A DNA stretch of 64,000 nt, taken from NCBI RefSeq assembly GCF_030651185.1, contig NZ_JAUSCJ010000001.1, forward strand, positions 1-64,000, written 5' to 3'. Under the pieces are notes generated by a model. The model did no database searches. It was not told the DNA's origin and saw nothing but the letters and a program-made list of their open reading frames with translations. The translations under genes and the position numbers were made by a program. Shown here piece after piece: positions 1 to 13,652 of the stretch. This stretch comes from Phenylobacterium sp. (GTDB lineage: Bacteria; Pseudomonadota; Alphaproteobacteria; Caulobacterales; Caulobacteraceae). How positions within the stretch are numbered: position 1 is the first letter of the stretch; the number at the start of each line of letters is the position of its first letter.

Positions 1-599
1 GCCTCGGCCCTGGAACCGCGGGCCGCGGCCCCTGCCGGCACACTCGCTGACACTCCGGACCTGCGGCTGCTGGCGATGGAGCGCGACCTGAGCCAGGCCC
101 GGATCGGGGTCGAGCGCGCCCGCGCCGTGCAGGATCCCCGCTGGCGGGCCGGACTGCGGCACTTCGGGGAGAGCAACGATGTGGCGGTGATCATCGGGGG
201 ATCGATCCCGCTGGGCCGCTACGACACCAATCAGGGCGGCATCGCGCGCGCCCAGGCCGAGCGCACGGCGGCCGAGGTCGACATGGCCGCCGCCCGGCTC
301 GACCACGAGCGGGAGATCGCGCGCCTGACCGCACGGCGCGCGGCGACCCTGACCGCGGTGGCCCGGACGGACGCCGAAGTCGCCCCCAGCGCGGCCCGCG
401 CGGTCACCCTGGTCCGGGACGGCTTCAACCGGGGTGGCGGCGCCTTCACCTATCTTGAGGTGGCCGACGCCCAGAGGGCGGTCATCGAGGCCCGGTCCCG
501 GCGCATCGACCTGTTGAAACGTTTCCATCTCGACGGCGTGCGCCTCGACCGGCTGACCGGTCGTAACGCCGCCCTCCTCTCCAATGCGGAGACCCGCTG

Positions 600-600
<1 letters not shown>
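1..600 (+). CDS. czcC: CzcC-like outer-membrane efflux protein (TolC family), 5' end outside window
   Basis: The frame is open from base 1, so only the C-terminal ~199 residues are present. It should form the outer-membrane channel of a tripartite RND metal pump. The visible part is Ala/Arg/Glu-rich helix (residues about 30-180 of the fragment) with heptad-like spacing, as expected for the periplasmic helical barrel of an outer membrane efflux protein. A typical family member is about 400-430 residues. Its TGA stop overlaps the ATG of the adaptor gene by one base, and adaptor and pump genes follow in order, which supports a czcCBA operon. Assignment rests mainly on context; the fragment alone is a weak match. 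Confidence 0.8.
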
Positions 601-5013
<4,413 letters not shown>

Positions 5014-5017
5014 AGTC

Positions 5018-5151
5018 TTTCCGCCCCTGTTTACGGGGGAGGGGGACCGCGTAGCGGTGGAAGGGGGCGCGACCGGGCTCTGAGCTTGAGGCTCGCCCCC
5101 CCTTCGGGCGGTCCCCCTCCCCCGTTCCGCTCCGCTTCACAGGGGCGGAAA
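5018..5151. repeat. Intergenic inverted repeat between convergent genes (CIR-like)
   Basis: The arms 5018-5030 and 5139-5151 are perfect 13-bp reverse complements (tttccgcccctgt). An inner pair, 5034-5050 and 5108-5124, is a perfect 17-bp match (cgggggagggggaccgc). The element fills most of the gap between czcA and the leftward acyl-CoA synthetase, so its RNA could fold on either strand and act as a two-way terminator. A GAGTC (GANTC) methylation site lies at 5013-5017, beside the left arm. It resembles the Caulobacter intergenic repeat class in architecture. The rest of 5014-5270 holds no gene that I can support. Confidence 0.75.
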
Positions 5152-5270
5152 ATTTCTACGGCTTGCGGAACTTCAGGAAGAACTGGTCGGTCTTGCCGAG
5201 CGACCTGCGGCGAGGCGCAGATCATGGGTCCCCCGAACAAGCCCGGGGATGACGATCATGTGGAGGACGT

Positions 5271-6971
5271 CTACCCAGCGGCCTCCACCTTCAAACTCTC
5301 GCGCAGGGCCCGCTTGAGGAACTTGCCGGACGCGTTCCTCGGGATCGCCTCATCGAGGAACCAGACGTAGCGGGGGGCCTTGTGCTTGGCCATGACGGTC
5401 AGGCAGTGGGCGCGAAGTTCGTCAGCCGTGAGCGTGTGGCCGGGACGCAGGAGGATAGCGGCGCCGACCTCCTCGCCCAGGCGGTCGTCGGGGACGCCGA
5501 ACACGCAGGCCTCGGCGACGGCGGGGTGGCGATAGGCGGCGGCCTCGACCTCGGCGCAGTAGACGTTCTCGCCGCCGCGCAGGACCATGTCCTTCTTGCG
5601 GTCGACGATGAAGATGAAACCATCCTCGTCGATGCGGGCCACGTCGCCGGTGTGCAGCCAGCCGTTGGTGATGCTCTCGGCGGTGGCGTCGGGGCGGTTG
5701 AGGTAGCCCTTGATCACCGGCGCGCCCTTGACCCACAGCTCGCCCACATGGCCGGGCGGCACGGTCTGGCCGTCGTCGTCCACGCAGCGGGCCTCGAAGG
5801 TGGGCATGGCCGGGCCGCAGCTGTCGGGCTTGTCGACGAAGAAGTCGGCGGAGACCGAGGTGATGATCCCGCAGGTCTCGGTCATGCCGTAGCCGGTGTT
5901 GGGCCGGGCCGTGGCGACGGCGGAGTCGATCTTGGCCACCAGGTCGGGCTGCAGCTGGGCGCCGCCGCCGCCAAGCGACAGCAGGCTGGAGGTGTCGGTC
6001 TTGGCGAAGTCGGGGTGGGTGATCACCTCGCGCGCCATCACCGGCACGCCGCTCAGCGCGGTGACCTTCTCGCGTTCGATCAGGCGCAGGGCCTCGCCCG
6101 CGTCCCACTTGTACATCAGCACCATGGTCCCGCCGGCCGCGGTGATGGCGTAGGCGGCGCAGTTGTTGGCGGTGACGTGGAACAGCGGGGTGACGATCAG
6201 GCCGACCGGCGGGTTGGGGACCGGCACGCTGGCCGGGTCGATCCCATTGGCGCGCATGGTCGCCAGGCCCTGGACCTGGCCGGAGAAGCCCATGTTCATC
6301 AGGTTGGAGACACAGCCCCGGTGGGTGAGCTGGGCCCCCTTGGGGAAGCCCGTGGTGCCGGAGGTGTAGAAGATGCAGGCGTCGGCGTCGGGGTCGATCT
6401 GCACGTCGGGCATGTCGCCGCCGCGCGACAGCACCTCGGCGAACGGCAGGACGCCGGCCGGGGGGCTCTCCATGCGGGTGACGATCAGCCGGGTCCCGGC
6501 CGCCATCTCCGGGCGCTCCAGGATGCGGGCCAGACGCTCCTCGTCGCAGAACACCACCTTGGGGGCGCTATCCTTCAGGGCGTATTCCAGCTCTTCGGTG
6601 ACCCACCAGGCGTTCATGCCCACGGCGGCGACACCGATGCAGACGCAGGCCCAGTAGAGCAGCATCCATTCGGGATAGTTGCGCATGGCGATGGCCACCC
6701 GGTCGCCAGGCCGCACGCCCTCGGCCCACAGCCAGGCGGCGATGGCGTTCACCCGTTTGTGGGCCTCGCCATAGGTTATCCGCTCACCCTCGTAGACCAT
6801 GTAGGTGCGGTCGGCGAAGGCCGCGGTGGACAGCCAGATGGCGCGGATGTTGGGCGGGGCGTGCTTGAAGGTGCGGATCGAATTGCCGCGGACCTCGATC
6901 TCCTCGATCTCGAAGGGCGCGCCCGGCGAGGTGAGTTCGCCCCAGGCCTGCTTGAGTTCCGCGTAGTGCAT
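5271..6971 (-). CDS. Class I adenylate-forming acyl-CoA synthetase (AMP-dependent)
   Basis: Activates a carboxylic acid to its acyl-CoA through an acyl-AMP. At 566 residues it has the usual family length. The P-loop-like signature YTSGTTGFPKG is at about residue 190, the adenine-site motif GYGMTETCG at about 350, and the hinge segment LHTGDVARIDEDGF leads into the small C-terminal domain with DRKKDM. Near the C-terminus, NASGKFLKR carries the expected catalytic Lys. I chose the ATG at 6971 (MHYAEL) because a longer in-frame start at 7040 adds non-conserved residues and would run into the divergent promoter region. Chain-length specificity cannot be told from sequence. It is divergent from a Gfo/Idh/MocA gene. 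Confidence 0.9.
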   Translation of the reverse strand: MHYAELKQAWGELTSPGAPFEIEEIEVRGNSIRTFKHAPPNIRAIWLSTAAFADRTYMVYEGERITYGEAHKRVNAIAAWLWAEGVRPGDRVAIAMRNYPEWMLLYWACVCIGVAAVGMNAWWVTEELEYALKDSAPKVVFCDEERLARILERPEMAAGTRLIVTRMESPPAGVLPFAEVLSRGGDMPDVQIDPDADACIFYTSGTTGFPKGAQLTHRGCVSNLMNMGFSGQVQGLATMRANGIDPASVPVPNPPVGLIVTPLFHVTANNCAAYAITAAGGTMVLMYKWDAGEALRLIEREKVTALSGVPVMAREVITHPDFAKTDTSSLLSLGGGGAQLQPDLVAKIDSAVATARPNTGYGMTETCGIITSVSADFFVDKPDSCGPAMPTFEARCVDDDGQTVPPGHVGELWVKGAPVIKGYLNRPDATAESITNGWLHTGDVARIDEDGFIFIVDRKKDMVLRGGENVYCAEVEAAAYRHPAVAEACVFGVPDDRLGEEVGAAILLRPGHTLTADELRAHCLTVMAKHKAPRYVWFLDEAIPRNASGKFLKRALRESLKVEAAG

Positions 6972-7063
6972 GTTCCGTCCCGGTGTTTTTTGATTTTTGG
7001 TTGTGGCTCCATAGTGTCGGCATTCCGCGACGTGCGCCAAGCGGGAAACGGGGGAACGGCCAG

Positions 7064-8221
7064 ATGAAGACCTATCGCATCGGCGTCATTGGCCTGGGCC
7101 AGCGGATCGCCCACGTGCTGGCCGCCATGAAGGAGGTCGGCTGGAGCCTGGACGTGGCGTCTTACGTCGATCCGGGGCCGGTGGGGGCCTCGATCCTGGC
7201 CGAGGCGGGGATCCCGCTGGGGACCAGCTACCCCTCCCCCGGCGCCCTGCTGCACGACGGGCCCTATGACCTCGTGATGATCGGCACCCCCAACCACCTG
7301 CACATGCGCCACCTCGGCCTGGCCCTGGCGGCGGGCTATCCGATCTTCGCTGAGAAGCCGATCGTGCGCACGGTGGAGGAGACCTATGCCCTGGCCCGCG
7401 CCCTGGCCGAGCCCGGCCGCCCGCCGCTGTTCATCGGCCTGGTGATGCGCTCCATGCCCATCGTGCGCGAGGTGATCAAGCGCGTGGATTCGGGCGCTCT
7501 GGGGGAGATCATCTCCATCGACGCCACTGAACACCTGAACGTCGAGCACGGCGCCTATCTGGCCCGCAACTGGCGGCGCAAGGCCGAGTGGGGCGGGAGC
7601 TACCTGCTGGACAAGGTCTGCCACGACTTCGATATCTTCGGGCGGATCGCGGGCGCGCGGCCCGCCAAGGTGGCGAGCTTCGGCGGGCGGCGCGTGTTCA
7701 CCTCAGAGCGGGCCGGGGCGCCCCGGACCTATGACGACGGCTCGCCCGCCTATGTCGCCACCAACCCCGGCTGGATGGGCGCCAATGACGCCTTCGAGAG
7801 CGACATGGACGTCACCGACCACCAGACCGCCATGGTGGAATATGCCAACGGCGTGCGGCTGTCCTTCCACGCCAACAGCCACGTCAGCCTGCCCGAGCGG
7901 CGCTGGTACATCGCCGGCACGGACGCCACGATGATCGCGGACCTGGTGCGCAACAGGCTGATGATCCGCCCGACCTTGAACCGCCAGAAGCCGGAGCGGA
8001 TCGACTACGGCGGCGTCACCGCCGACAGCCACAACGGGGCGGACCAGGCCATGGCGCGGGACCTGCTGGCGACGCTGGAGACCGGGGCGGTGTTCCCCGT
8101 GACGCCCTATGACGCCATGGAGGCGGGGTTGACGGTGATGGCCATCGATCAGGCGATGGCGGCCGGGGTCATGCTGGACTGCGGGGAGATGTGGGCGGGG
8201 TTGGATGAGGCGCGGGGGTGA
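7064..8221 (+). CDS. Gfo/Idh/MocA family oxidoreductase
   Basis: A predicted cytoplasmic NAD(P)-dependent dehydrogenase of 385 residues. The N-terminal Rossmann fold begins with IGVIGLGQRIAHV, a GxGxR-type dinucleotide site. The family motif EKP (FAEKPIV, about residue 100) supplies the conserved Lys. A C-terminal alpha/beta substrate domain follows, with GGSYLLDKVCHDFD at about 185, where a His/Asp pair is usual. Start 7064 is preceded by a purine-rich ggggaac site; an upstream ATG at 6983 would overlap the divergent synthetase leader. The substrate, probably a sugar, inositol or related polyol, is not identifiable. No sugar transport genes lie nearby. Confidence 0.88.
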   Translation: MKTYRIGVIGLGQRIAHVLAAMKEVGWSLDVASYVDPGPVGASILAEAGIPLGTSYPSPGALLHDGPYDLVMIGTPNHLHMRHLGLALAAGYPIFAEKPIVRTVEETYALARALAEPGRPPLFIGLVMRSMPIVREVIKRVDSGALGEIISIDATEHLNVEHGAYLARNWRRKAEWGGSYLLDKVCHDFDIFGRIAGARPAKVASFGGRRVFTSERAGAPRTYDDGSPAYVATNPGWMGANDAFESDMDVTDHQTAMVEYANGVRLSFHANSHVSLPERRWYIAGTDATMIADLVRNRLMIRPTLNRQKPERIDYGGVTADSHNGADQAMARDLLATLETGAVFPVTPYDAMEAGLTVMAIDQAMAAGVMLDCGEMWAGLDEARG

Positions 8222-8226
8222 GACGC

Positions 8227-8634
8227 CTATTCTTTGCCGAGGTGAGCGTCCCGGCGGGCTCCGGTGTACCCCAAGTAGCGATCGATTGACCGACGCCCCG
8301 CTGGGTCTTCGACAGTTACCGTGAACCTTGGACCGTAGGCGACATGGCTCTCGTATCGTGTCGTCAGTTCACGAAACGCAGAAGGATCGACTCCGTGCTT
8401 CGAGCACAACTCCGTCAGGCCTAGCCGATATGCCTCGATGGCGGCCGCCAAGTTGTAAGGGGCCGTGCCGCCGACCACCTTTCCAGCGAGGAAGTCCACT
8501 TCGATGAAGCCCTCCGGCGCGGCCGACGCGTCACCGAAGATGTCGGTCTGATGGTGGCCGATCAGGAAGCCTAAACCGCTGGCGAGCGAGGCGGAGATGT
8601 TGTGTGCAATCGACTTCAGTTCACCGAACTTCAT
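8227..8634 (-). CDS. Hypothetical protein, 135 aa
   Basis: I do not recognise this protein. It is soluble, begins MKFGELKSIAHN, and has a small hydrophobic patch (LASGLGFLIGHH) but no clear membrane helix or signal peptide. Its base composition looks less GC-rich than its neighbours, with more A/T-ending codons, which may mean recent acquisition. It sits in the leftward orientation 5 bp from the stop of the oxidoreductase. The reading frame is long relative to the local stop density, so I think it is a real gene, but nothing else supports a function. Confidence 0.6.
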   Translation of the reverse strand: MKFGELKSIAHNISASLASGLGFLIGHHQTDIFGDASAAPEGFIEVDFLAGKVVGGTAPYNLAAAIEAYRLGLTELCSKHGVDPSAFRELTTRYESHVAYGPRFTVTVEDPAGRRSIDRYLGYTGARRDAHLGKE

Positions 8635-8734
8635 CTCGAACCTCCTGCAAACCCATAACCCGCAAGACCTCCGCTGTGCGGAGGCCCCCTCACCCTACCC
8701 TCCCCCCCTGAAGGGGGCGAGGAGGTGGGAGCCT

Positions 8735-9796
8735 TCAGGCGTTGAGGATTTCGGAGAGCGCCGCGAGCAGGCTGTCCGTCTGCTCCCCCGTCCCCACCGT
8801 GATCCGCAGATAGTCCCCGATCCTCGGCGCATCCCAGCGGCGCACCAGGATGGCGCGCTCGCGCAGGGCCGCGGCCAGGGCTGCGCCACTGTGCTGCAGG
8901 TGGCGGGTGAAGACGAAGTTGGCGCGGGATGGGAGGGTCTCGAAGCCCAGGGCGGTGAGGTCTTCGACCATGCGCGCGCGGGTGGCGGTGATGGTGGCCA
9001 GGGTCTCGCGGAACCAGGCCTCGTCCTGCACCGAGGCGATGGCGCCGGCCTGGGCGGGGCGGCCGAGGGGGTAGGAGTTGAAGCTGTCCTTCACGCGGGT
9101 CAGGGCCGCGATGAGGCTGGGGTGGCCCAGGGCGTAGCCGACGCGGAGGCCGGCGAGCGCCCGGCTCTTGGAGAAGGTGCGGACCACCAGCAGATTGTCG
9201 TGGGCGGCGATCAGGGGGATGGCGGTGTCGGCGCCGAAGTCGACATAGGCCTCGTCGATGACCACGGGGGCGTTCGGGTGGTCGGCCAGCAGGGTCTCGA
9301 TGTCCGCCAGCGGCAGGGCCACGCCGGTCGGCGCGTTGGGGTTGGGCAGGATGATGGCCCCGGCCCTGCGGCGGTAGTCGGCGACGCGGACGCTGAAGGC
9401 CTCGTCCAGGGGGATGGTCTGCGCCTCGATGCCGTAGAGGCGGCAGTAGACCGGATAGAAGCTGTAGCTGATGTCGGGGAACAGCAGGGGCGCGTCGTGC
9501 TTCAACAGGGCGGCGAAGGCGTGGGCCAGGACCTCGTCGGAGCCGTTGCCGACGAAGACGCAAGCTGGGTCGAGGCCGTGATAGGCGGCCAGGACTTGGC
9601 GCAGTTCGGTAGCCTCGGGGTCGGGATATAGGCGCAGGTCGCCGGTGGCCTGGCCGGCGATGGCGGCGAGCGCCTTGGGCGAGGGGCCAAGCGGGCTCTC
9701 ATTGGTGTTGAGCTTGATCAGGCCCGGAATGCGCGGCTGCTCGCCCGGTACATAGGGCGAGAGCGTGTGGGTCAGGTCGCTCCAGAGGCGGCTCAT
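8735..9796 (-). CDS. hisC: Histidinol-phosphate aminotransferase-like enzyme
   Basis: A PLP-dependent fold-type I aminotransferase of 353 residues, the usual HisC length. Visible features are [13 protein letters not shown] near residue 30, the substrate-binding NPNAPTG at about 155, DEAYVDFG at about 190, and the PLP-Lys segment [15 protein letters not shown] at about 215. HisC converts imidazole acetol phosphate and glutamate to histidinol phosphate in histidine synthesis. Homologues also act on aromatic amino acids, and no other his genes are adjacent, so the in vivo substrate is not certain. The ATG at 9796 has a gagga site 6-10 bases upstream; a longer frame to 10087 reads through repeat DNA and is rejected. 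Confidence 0.88.
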   Translation of the reverse strand: MSRLWSDLTHTLSPYVPGEQPRIPGLIKLNTNESPLGPSPKALAAIAGQATGDLRLYPDPEATELRQVLAAYHGLDPACVFVGNGSDEVLAHAFAALLKHDAPLLFPDISYSFYPVYCRLYGIEAQTIPLDEAFSVRVADYRRRAGAIILPNPNAPTGVALPLADIETLLADHPNAPVVIDEAYVDFGADTAIPLIAAHDNLLVVRTFSKSRALAGLRVGYALGHPSLIAALTRVKDSFNSYPLGRPAQAGAIASVQDEAWFRETLATITATRARMVEDLTALGFETLPSRANFVFTRHLQHSGAALAAALRERAILVRRWDAPRIGDYLRITVGTGEQTDSLLAALSEILNA

Positions 9797-9861
9797 GCGG
9801 GTCCTCGATTTGGCATTGCGCCGAGGTCTGTGCCACGGAACGAGCCATTCCGCACCCGCGC

Positions 9862-10024
9862 TCCTTCTCCCCTTGCGGGAGAAGGTGGCCGGTCGGAGAC
9901 CGGTCGGATGAGGGGTCGCCCCACCCTCTCCGCGCATCATCCAACCGCCCTGACCCGAGAGGCCTATCGACCCCTCATCCGACCCTGCTCCGCAGGGCCA
10001 CCTTCTCCCGCAAGGGGAGAAGGA
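9862..10024. repeat. Long intergenic inverted repeat
   Basis: The arms 9862-9890 and 9996-10024 are perfect 29-bp reverse complements. Each arm contains its own small hairpin (ccttctccccttgcgggagaagg). A second inner pair, cggatgaggggtcg at 9905-9918 and its complement at 9968-9981, is also perfect. The element occupies most of the 336-bp gap 9797-10132 between the SDR gene and hisC, both leftward. I see no gene in this gap. It could serve as a transcription terminator for the SDR message. Confidence 0.8.
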
Positions 10025-10132
10025 TTGGCGTCCCCTAACCTCCGGCCCGCGTCCGGCGACGCGTGCGTTCGTCGCGGCGATCGACAAATGGTTGTCGATC
10101 GCATGCGGCTCGCAAGCGCGAGCCGCCGCGCC

Positions 10133-11104
10133 TCACCCCCCCAGCTTCCACCCGACCTTCTTGACGAAGGCCTCGTAGAAGGCCGGTTCGTAGGCGACTT
10201 CCGGGTCCTTGCGGACCCATTCGTCCAGCAGGTGGGCGTCATCGCCCACCAGGATGCGCCAGCGTTCGGCCTTCACCCCGTCGAGGATCACCGTGGCCGC
10301 GGCCGCGGCGGTCATCGGGGCGTCCTGCTCGAAGCGCCGCGCGCCCTCGGCCACCATGGCCTGGATGGCGGCGTCGGGGACCTGGCTGGTGTCCATGCCC
10401 GCCGCCGTCATGCGCTCGCGGGCGGCGGCAAGTTCTTCCGCGCTGAGTTCGTCGCTCTCGGTATTGCCCTGGACCTTGCGGGAGTTGGCGACGATGGCGG
10501 TGCCGATGTGGCCGGGCATGACCACGCTGGCCTTCACGTGGGGGGCGGTCAGCCGCAGGTCGGTGACCAGGGCCTCGGTGAAGCCCTTCACCGCGAACTT
10601 GGCCGCCGCATAGGAGGTGTGGGAGGTGTTGGGGCCGATGGTGGCCCAGAAGCCGTTCACGCTGGAGGTGTTGATGATGTGGCCCTCCTCGGCGGCGATC
10701 AGCATCGGCAGGAAGGTGCGGCAGCCCAGATAGACCCCGCCCCAGCAGACATTGAAGGTCCGCTCCCAGGCCGCGCGGCTGTCGGTGACCATGCTGCCGC
10801 CGCCGGCGATGCCGGCGTTGTTGAACAGCAGATGGATGTGATCGGTCTGGTGCTGGTCGGCGATCTCGTCGCGGAAGCGCTGCAGGGCGGCCTCGTCGGA
10901 GACGTCGGCGACATGGGCGGTGATGCGCACGCCCTGGGGGATGCGGTCGCCCTGGCAGAGGCTGATGGTCTGAGCCATGTTCGCCGCCGAGACGTCGCAC
11001 ATGGCTACGTGGCAGCCCTGGGCCACCAACTGGCGGGCGAGTTCGCGGCCCATGCCGGTGCCGCCACCGGTGATCACTGCCAGTTTGCCGGTGAAGTCCT
11101 TCAT
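10133..11104 (-). CDS. SDR family NAD(P)-dependent oxidoreductase
   Basis: A short-chain dehydrogenase/reductase of 323 residues with an N-terminal Rossmann fold. The cofactor motif is TGGGTGMG (residues 12-19), followed by a conserved NNAG (FNNAGIAGGG), and the catalytic block has the YxxxK pair as SYAAAKFAVKG preceded by a serine-rich SSVNGF strand. It is longer than a classical SDR (~250) by a C-terminal extension of about 60 residues with an aromatic-rich tail. Substrate unknown. It stands alone, leftward, with hisC further downstream beyond a repeat. Confidence 0.9.
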   Translation of the reverse strand: MKDFTGKLAVITGGGTGMGRELARQLVAQGCHVAMCDVSAANMAQTISLCQGDRIPQGVRITAHVADVSDEAALQRFRDEIADQHQTDHIHLLFNNAGIAGGGSMVTDSRAAWERTFNVCWGGVYLGCRTFLPMLIAAEEGHIINTSSVNGFWATIGPNTSHTSYAAAKFAVKGFTEALVTDLRLTAPHVKASVVMPGHIGTAIVANSRKVQGNTESDELSAEELAAARERMTAAGMDTSQVPDAAIQAMVAEGARRFEQDAPMTAAAAATVILDGVKAERWRILVGDDAHLLDEWVRKDPEVAYEPAFYEAFVKKVGWKLGG

Positions 11105-11283
11105 CGCGTCTCTCCCTTTTGCCGGGAGCTTGGACCCAAGCGGGCGCGTGCGGAAGCGTGACCCGGCGTCAGGCGCGGCGGCCCCAGAGCGGCGGCGTGC
11201 TTAACCCCTATTCACTGGATTTCTTGGCCCGGCCTTCACGGGGGCGCGGCACTCTGACGCTGAACAGAAGCGGGCCTATTCCC

Positions 11284-11646
11284 TTGGATCAGATCAGCAA
11301 AATCGCCAACGCCGGGGCCCTGTCGGCCCGCGAAATCCTTGACGCCTTCGATGTCTGGCTGAGCCAACGGGTGGCCGAAGCCCGTGCCGCGAGCATGGAC
11401 CTGGCCTTCCACGACAGTGAATTCGACATCGCGCCGGGGCGTGAGCCGCCCCTGGTGGGCTGGCGCCACATGCTGCTGGCGCCCGGCGCCTGCCCGCCCG
11501 ATGGCCCCGACTGGACGGTCTATCGCCTGCAGGACCAGGGATCGGCGGCCAACAGCGCCAAGGGATCGGTGGACCAGGACGGCCTGCGCCTGGCGCTGGA
11601 GGCCCTGGGCTACGGCGCCTATCTGAGCTCCGCCCAGACCGGCTGA
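11284..11646 (+). CDS. Hypothetical protein, about 120 aa
   Basis: I do not recognise this protein. It appears soluble and acidic, with segments such as GALSAREILDAFDVWL and LRLALEALGYGAYL. The frame is open from 11119, but third-position GC is clearly lower before 11284, so I prefer the TTG at 11284 (LDQISKIANAG). A GTG at 11197 is the main alternative and would add 29 residues. No strong ribosome site decides the matter. It lies between a leftward SDR gene and the rightward M61 peptidase, with no functional clue from context. Confidence 0.55.
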   Translation: MDQISKIANAGALSAREILDAFDVWLSQRVAEARAASMDLAFHDSEFDIAPGREPPLVGWRHMLLAPGACPPDGPDWTVYRLQDQGSAANSAKGSVDQDGLRLALEALGYGAYLSSAQTG

Positions 11647-11724
11647 TCGACACCGGGGGTTGCGTCAGGGCCCCGCGGCCGCAGGATGGGGGCAAATCCG
11701 CCCTGATTCAGAAGGCCGCCGCTC

Positions 11725-13650
11725 TTGAAACGCCTGCTCCTCGCCGCCTCCGCCCTGTTGCTCAGCGCCGGCGGCGCCCTCGCCCAGACCGGCGCCCCGC
11801 AACCGCTCGTCCTGCCGCCGGCCATCGCCGCGCCGCAGGACACGCCCTATCCGGGCGTCCTGAAGCTCTCGGTGGACGCCACCGACCTCGACCGCCGCAT
11901 CTTCCGGGTGAAGCAGACGATCCCCGTGGCCAAGCCCGGGCCGATGACCCTGCTCTATCCCAGCTGGATCCCCGGCAACCACGCGCCCCGCGGCCCCATC
12001 GACAAACTGGCGGGCCTGACCATCACTGCGGACGGCAAGCCCGTGGCCTGGACGCGGGACACCGTCGACATCTCGGCCTTCCACGTCGACGTGCCAGCCG
12101 GCGCCGGCGCCCTGGACCTGACGTTCCAGTACCTCTCGCCCACCGCCCCCGATCAGGGCCGGGTGGTGGTCACCCAGGAGATGATGAACGTCCAGTGGTT
12201 CGCCCTGGCCCTCTATCCGGCCGGCCACTTCACCCGGCAGATCCAGATCGAGCCGAGCATCCGCCTGCCGGCCGGTTGGTCGTTCGGCACGGCGCTGGAG
12301 ACCCAGGCCAGCGGCGAGGTCACCACCTTCAAGCCAGTCAGCTTCGAGACGCTGATGGATTCTCCAATGTTCGCAGGGCGTTACTTCAAGAAGCTCGACC
12401 TCGATCCCGGCGGACGTTCGCGGGTGTCGCTGAACATCGTGGCCGACGATGCGTCGCTGCTGGAGGTCACGCCGTCGCAACTGGCCGCGCACCGGGCCAT
12501 GGTCACCCAGGCCGACAAGCTGTTCGGCGCGCGCCACTTCGACCACTACGACTTCCTGTTTGCGCTCAGCGACCGGATGGGCGGCATCGGAGTGGAGCAC
12601 CATCGCTCCAGCGAGAATGGCACGGCTCCGCGCTATTTCCTCGACTGGGACAAGCTGCCGGCGACCCGCAACCTGCTGCCCCACGAGTACAGCCACAGTT
12701 GGAACGGCAAGTACCGGCGGCCCGCCGACCTGTGGACCCCCAACTTCAACACCCCCATGCGCAACAGCCTGCTGTGGGTCTATGAGGGCCAGGATCAGTA
12801 TTGGGGCTTCGTGCTGGGCGCGCGCGCGGGCCTGGTCACCAAGCAGCAGACCCTGGACGCCATGGCCATGACCGCGGCGGCTTATGACACCCGGGTCGGC
12901 CGCGCCTGGCGGGCCCTGCAGGACACCACCAACGACCCGATTATCTCCGCCCGCCGGCCCCAGGCCTGGACCAGCTGGCAGCGCAGCGAGGACTATTACT
13001 CGGAGGGCCAGCTGATCTGGCTCGACGCCGACACCCTGATCCGCGAGCAGTCCAAGGGGAAGAAGTCGCTGGACGACTTCGCAAAGGTCTTCTTCGGGAT
13101 GAATGACGGCGACTGGCAGAACGCCCTCACCTACGACTTCGACGAGGTGGTGCGGACGCTGAACGCCGTCCATCACCATGACTGGGCGACCTTCCTGCGC
13201 ACGCGCCTGGACGGCAACGGCCCTGGCGCGCCCCTGGATGGCGTCACGCGGGGCGGCTATCGCCTGATCTACACCGATACCCCCACCGACTACGCCAAGA
13301 GCGAGGAGGCGCGGCGCAAGATCACCGACCTGACCTATTCCCTGGGTCTCGTCCTGAACAAGGACGGCGAGTTCACGGCGGTGCAATGGGATGGCCCGGC
13401 CTTCAAGGCGGGGCTGGCCGACGGGGTGAAGCTGATCGCGGTGGGCGGCCTGGCCTATGACGCCGACCGGCTGAAAGACGCCGTGAAGGCGGCCAAGGGC
13501 GGCAAGCAGCCCATCGAGCTGCTGGTCAAGGCCGGCGAGCGCTATCGCACCGTGCCGATCGCCTACCACGACGGCCTGCGTTACCCGCGCTTCGAGCGGA
13601 TCGCCGGAACCCCGGCGCGGCTGGACGAGATCCTGGCGGCGCGGAAGTAG
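11725..13650 (+). CDS. M61 family metallopeptidase (glycyl aminopeptidase-like) with PDZ domain
   Basis: An exported zinc peptidase of 641 residues. Residues 1-20 form a signal peptide (KRLLLAASALLLSAGGALAQ). An N-terminal beta domain follows, then the catalytic core with the zinc motif HEYSHSWNGK (H320, E321, H324 by my count); the HExxHxWNxK form is diagnostic of M61. GIGVEHHRS just upstream corresponds to the family's GLEH strand. The C-terminal ~120 residues form a PDZ-like substrate-binding domain (FKAGLADGVKLIAVGG). The start is TTG at 11725 with a gaagg ribosome site at 11711. It probably trims small peptides in the periplasm. The GNAT gene follows after 2 bp. Confidence 0.92.
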   Translation: MKRLLLAASALLLSAGGALAQTGAPQPLVLPPAIAAPQDTPYPGVLKLSVDATDLDRRIFRVKQTIPVAKPGPMTLLYPSWIPGNHAPRGPIDKLAGLTITADGKPVAWTRDTVDISAFHVDVPAGAGALDLTFQYLSPTAPDQGRVVVTQEMMNVQWFALALYPAGHFTRQIQIEPSIRLPAGWSFGTALETQASGEVTTFKPVSFETLMDSPMFAGRYFKKLDLDPGGRSRVSLNIVADDASLLEVTPSQLAAHRAMVTQADKLFGARHFDHYDFLFALSDRMGGIGVEHHRSSENGTAPRYFLDWDKLPATRNLLPHEYSHSWNGKYRRPADLWTPNFNTPMRNSLLWVYEGQDQYWGFVLGARAGLVTKQQTLDAMAMTAAAYDTRVGRAWRALQDTTNDPIISARRPQAWTSWQRSEDYYSEGQLIWLDADTLIREQSKGKKSLDDFAKVFFGMNDGDWQNALTYDFDEVVRTLNAVHHHDWATFLRTRLDGNGPGAPLDGVTRGGYRLIYTDTPTDYAKSEEARRKITDLTYSLGLVLNKDGEFTAVQWDGPAFKAGLADGVKLIAVGGLAYDADRLKDAVKAAKGGKQPIELLVKAGERYRTVPIAYHDGLRYPRFERIAGTPARLDEILAARK

Positions 13651-13652
13651 GC

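Noticed and set aside
5382..7067. A 561-residue plus-strand open frame opposite the acyl-CoA synthetase
   Set aside because: Gly/Ala/His/Val-rich shadow translation with no recognisable domain; the minus strand carries all adenylate-forming motifs.
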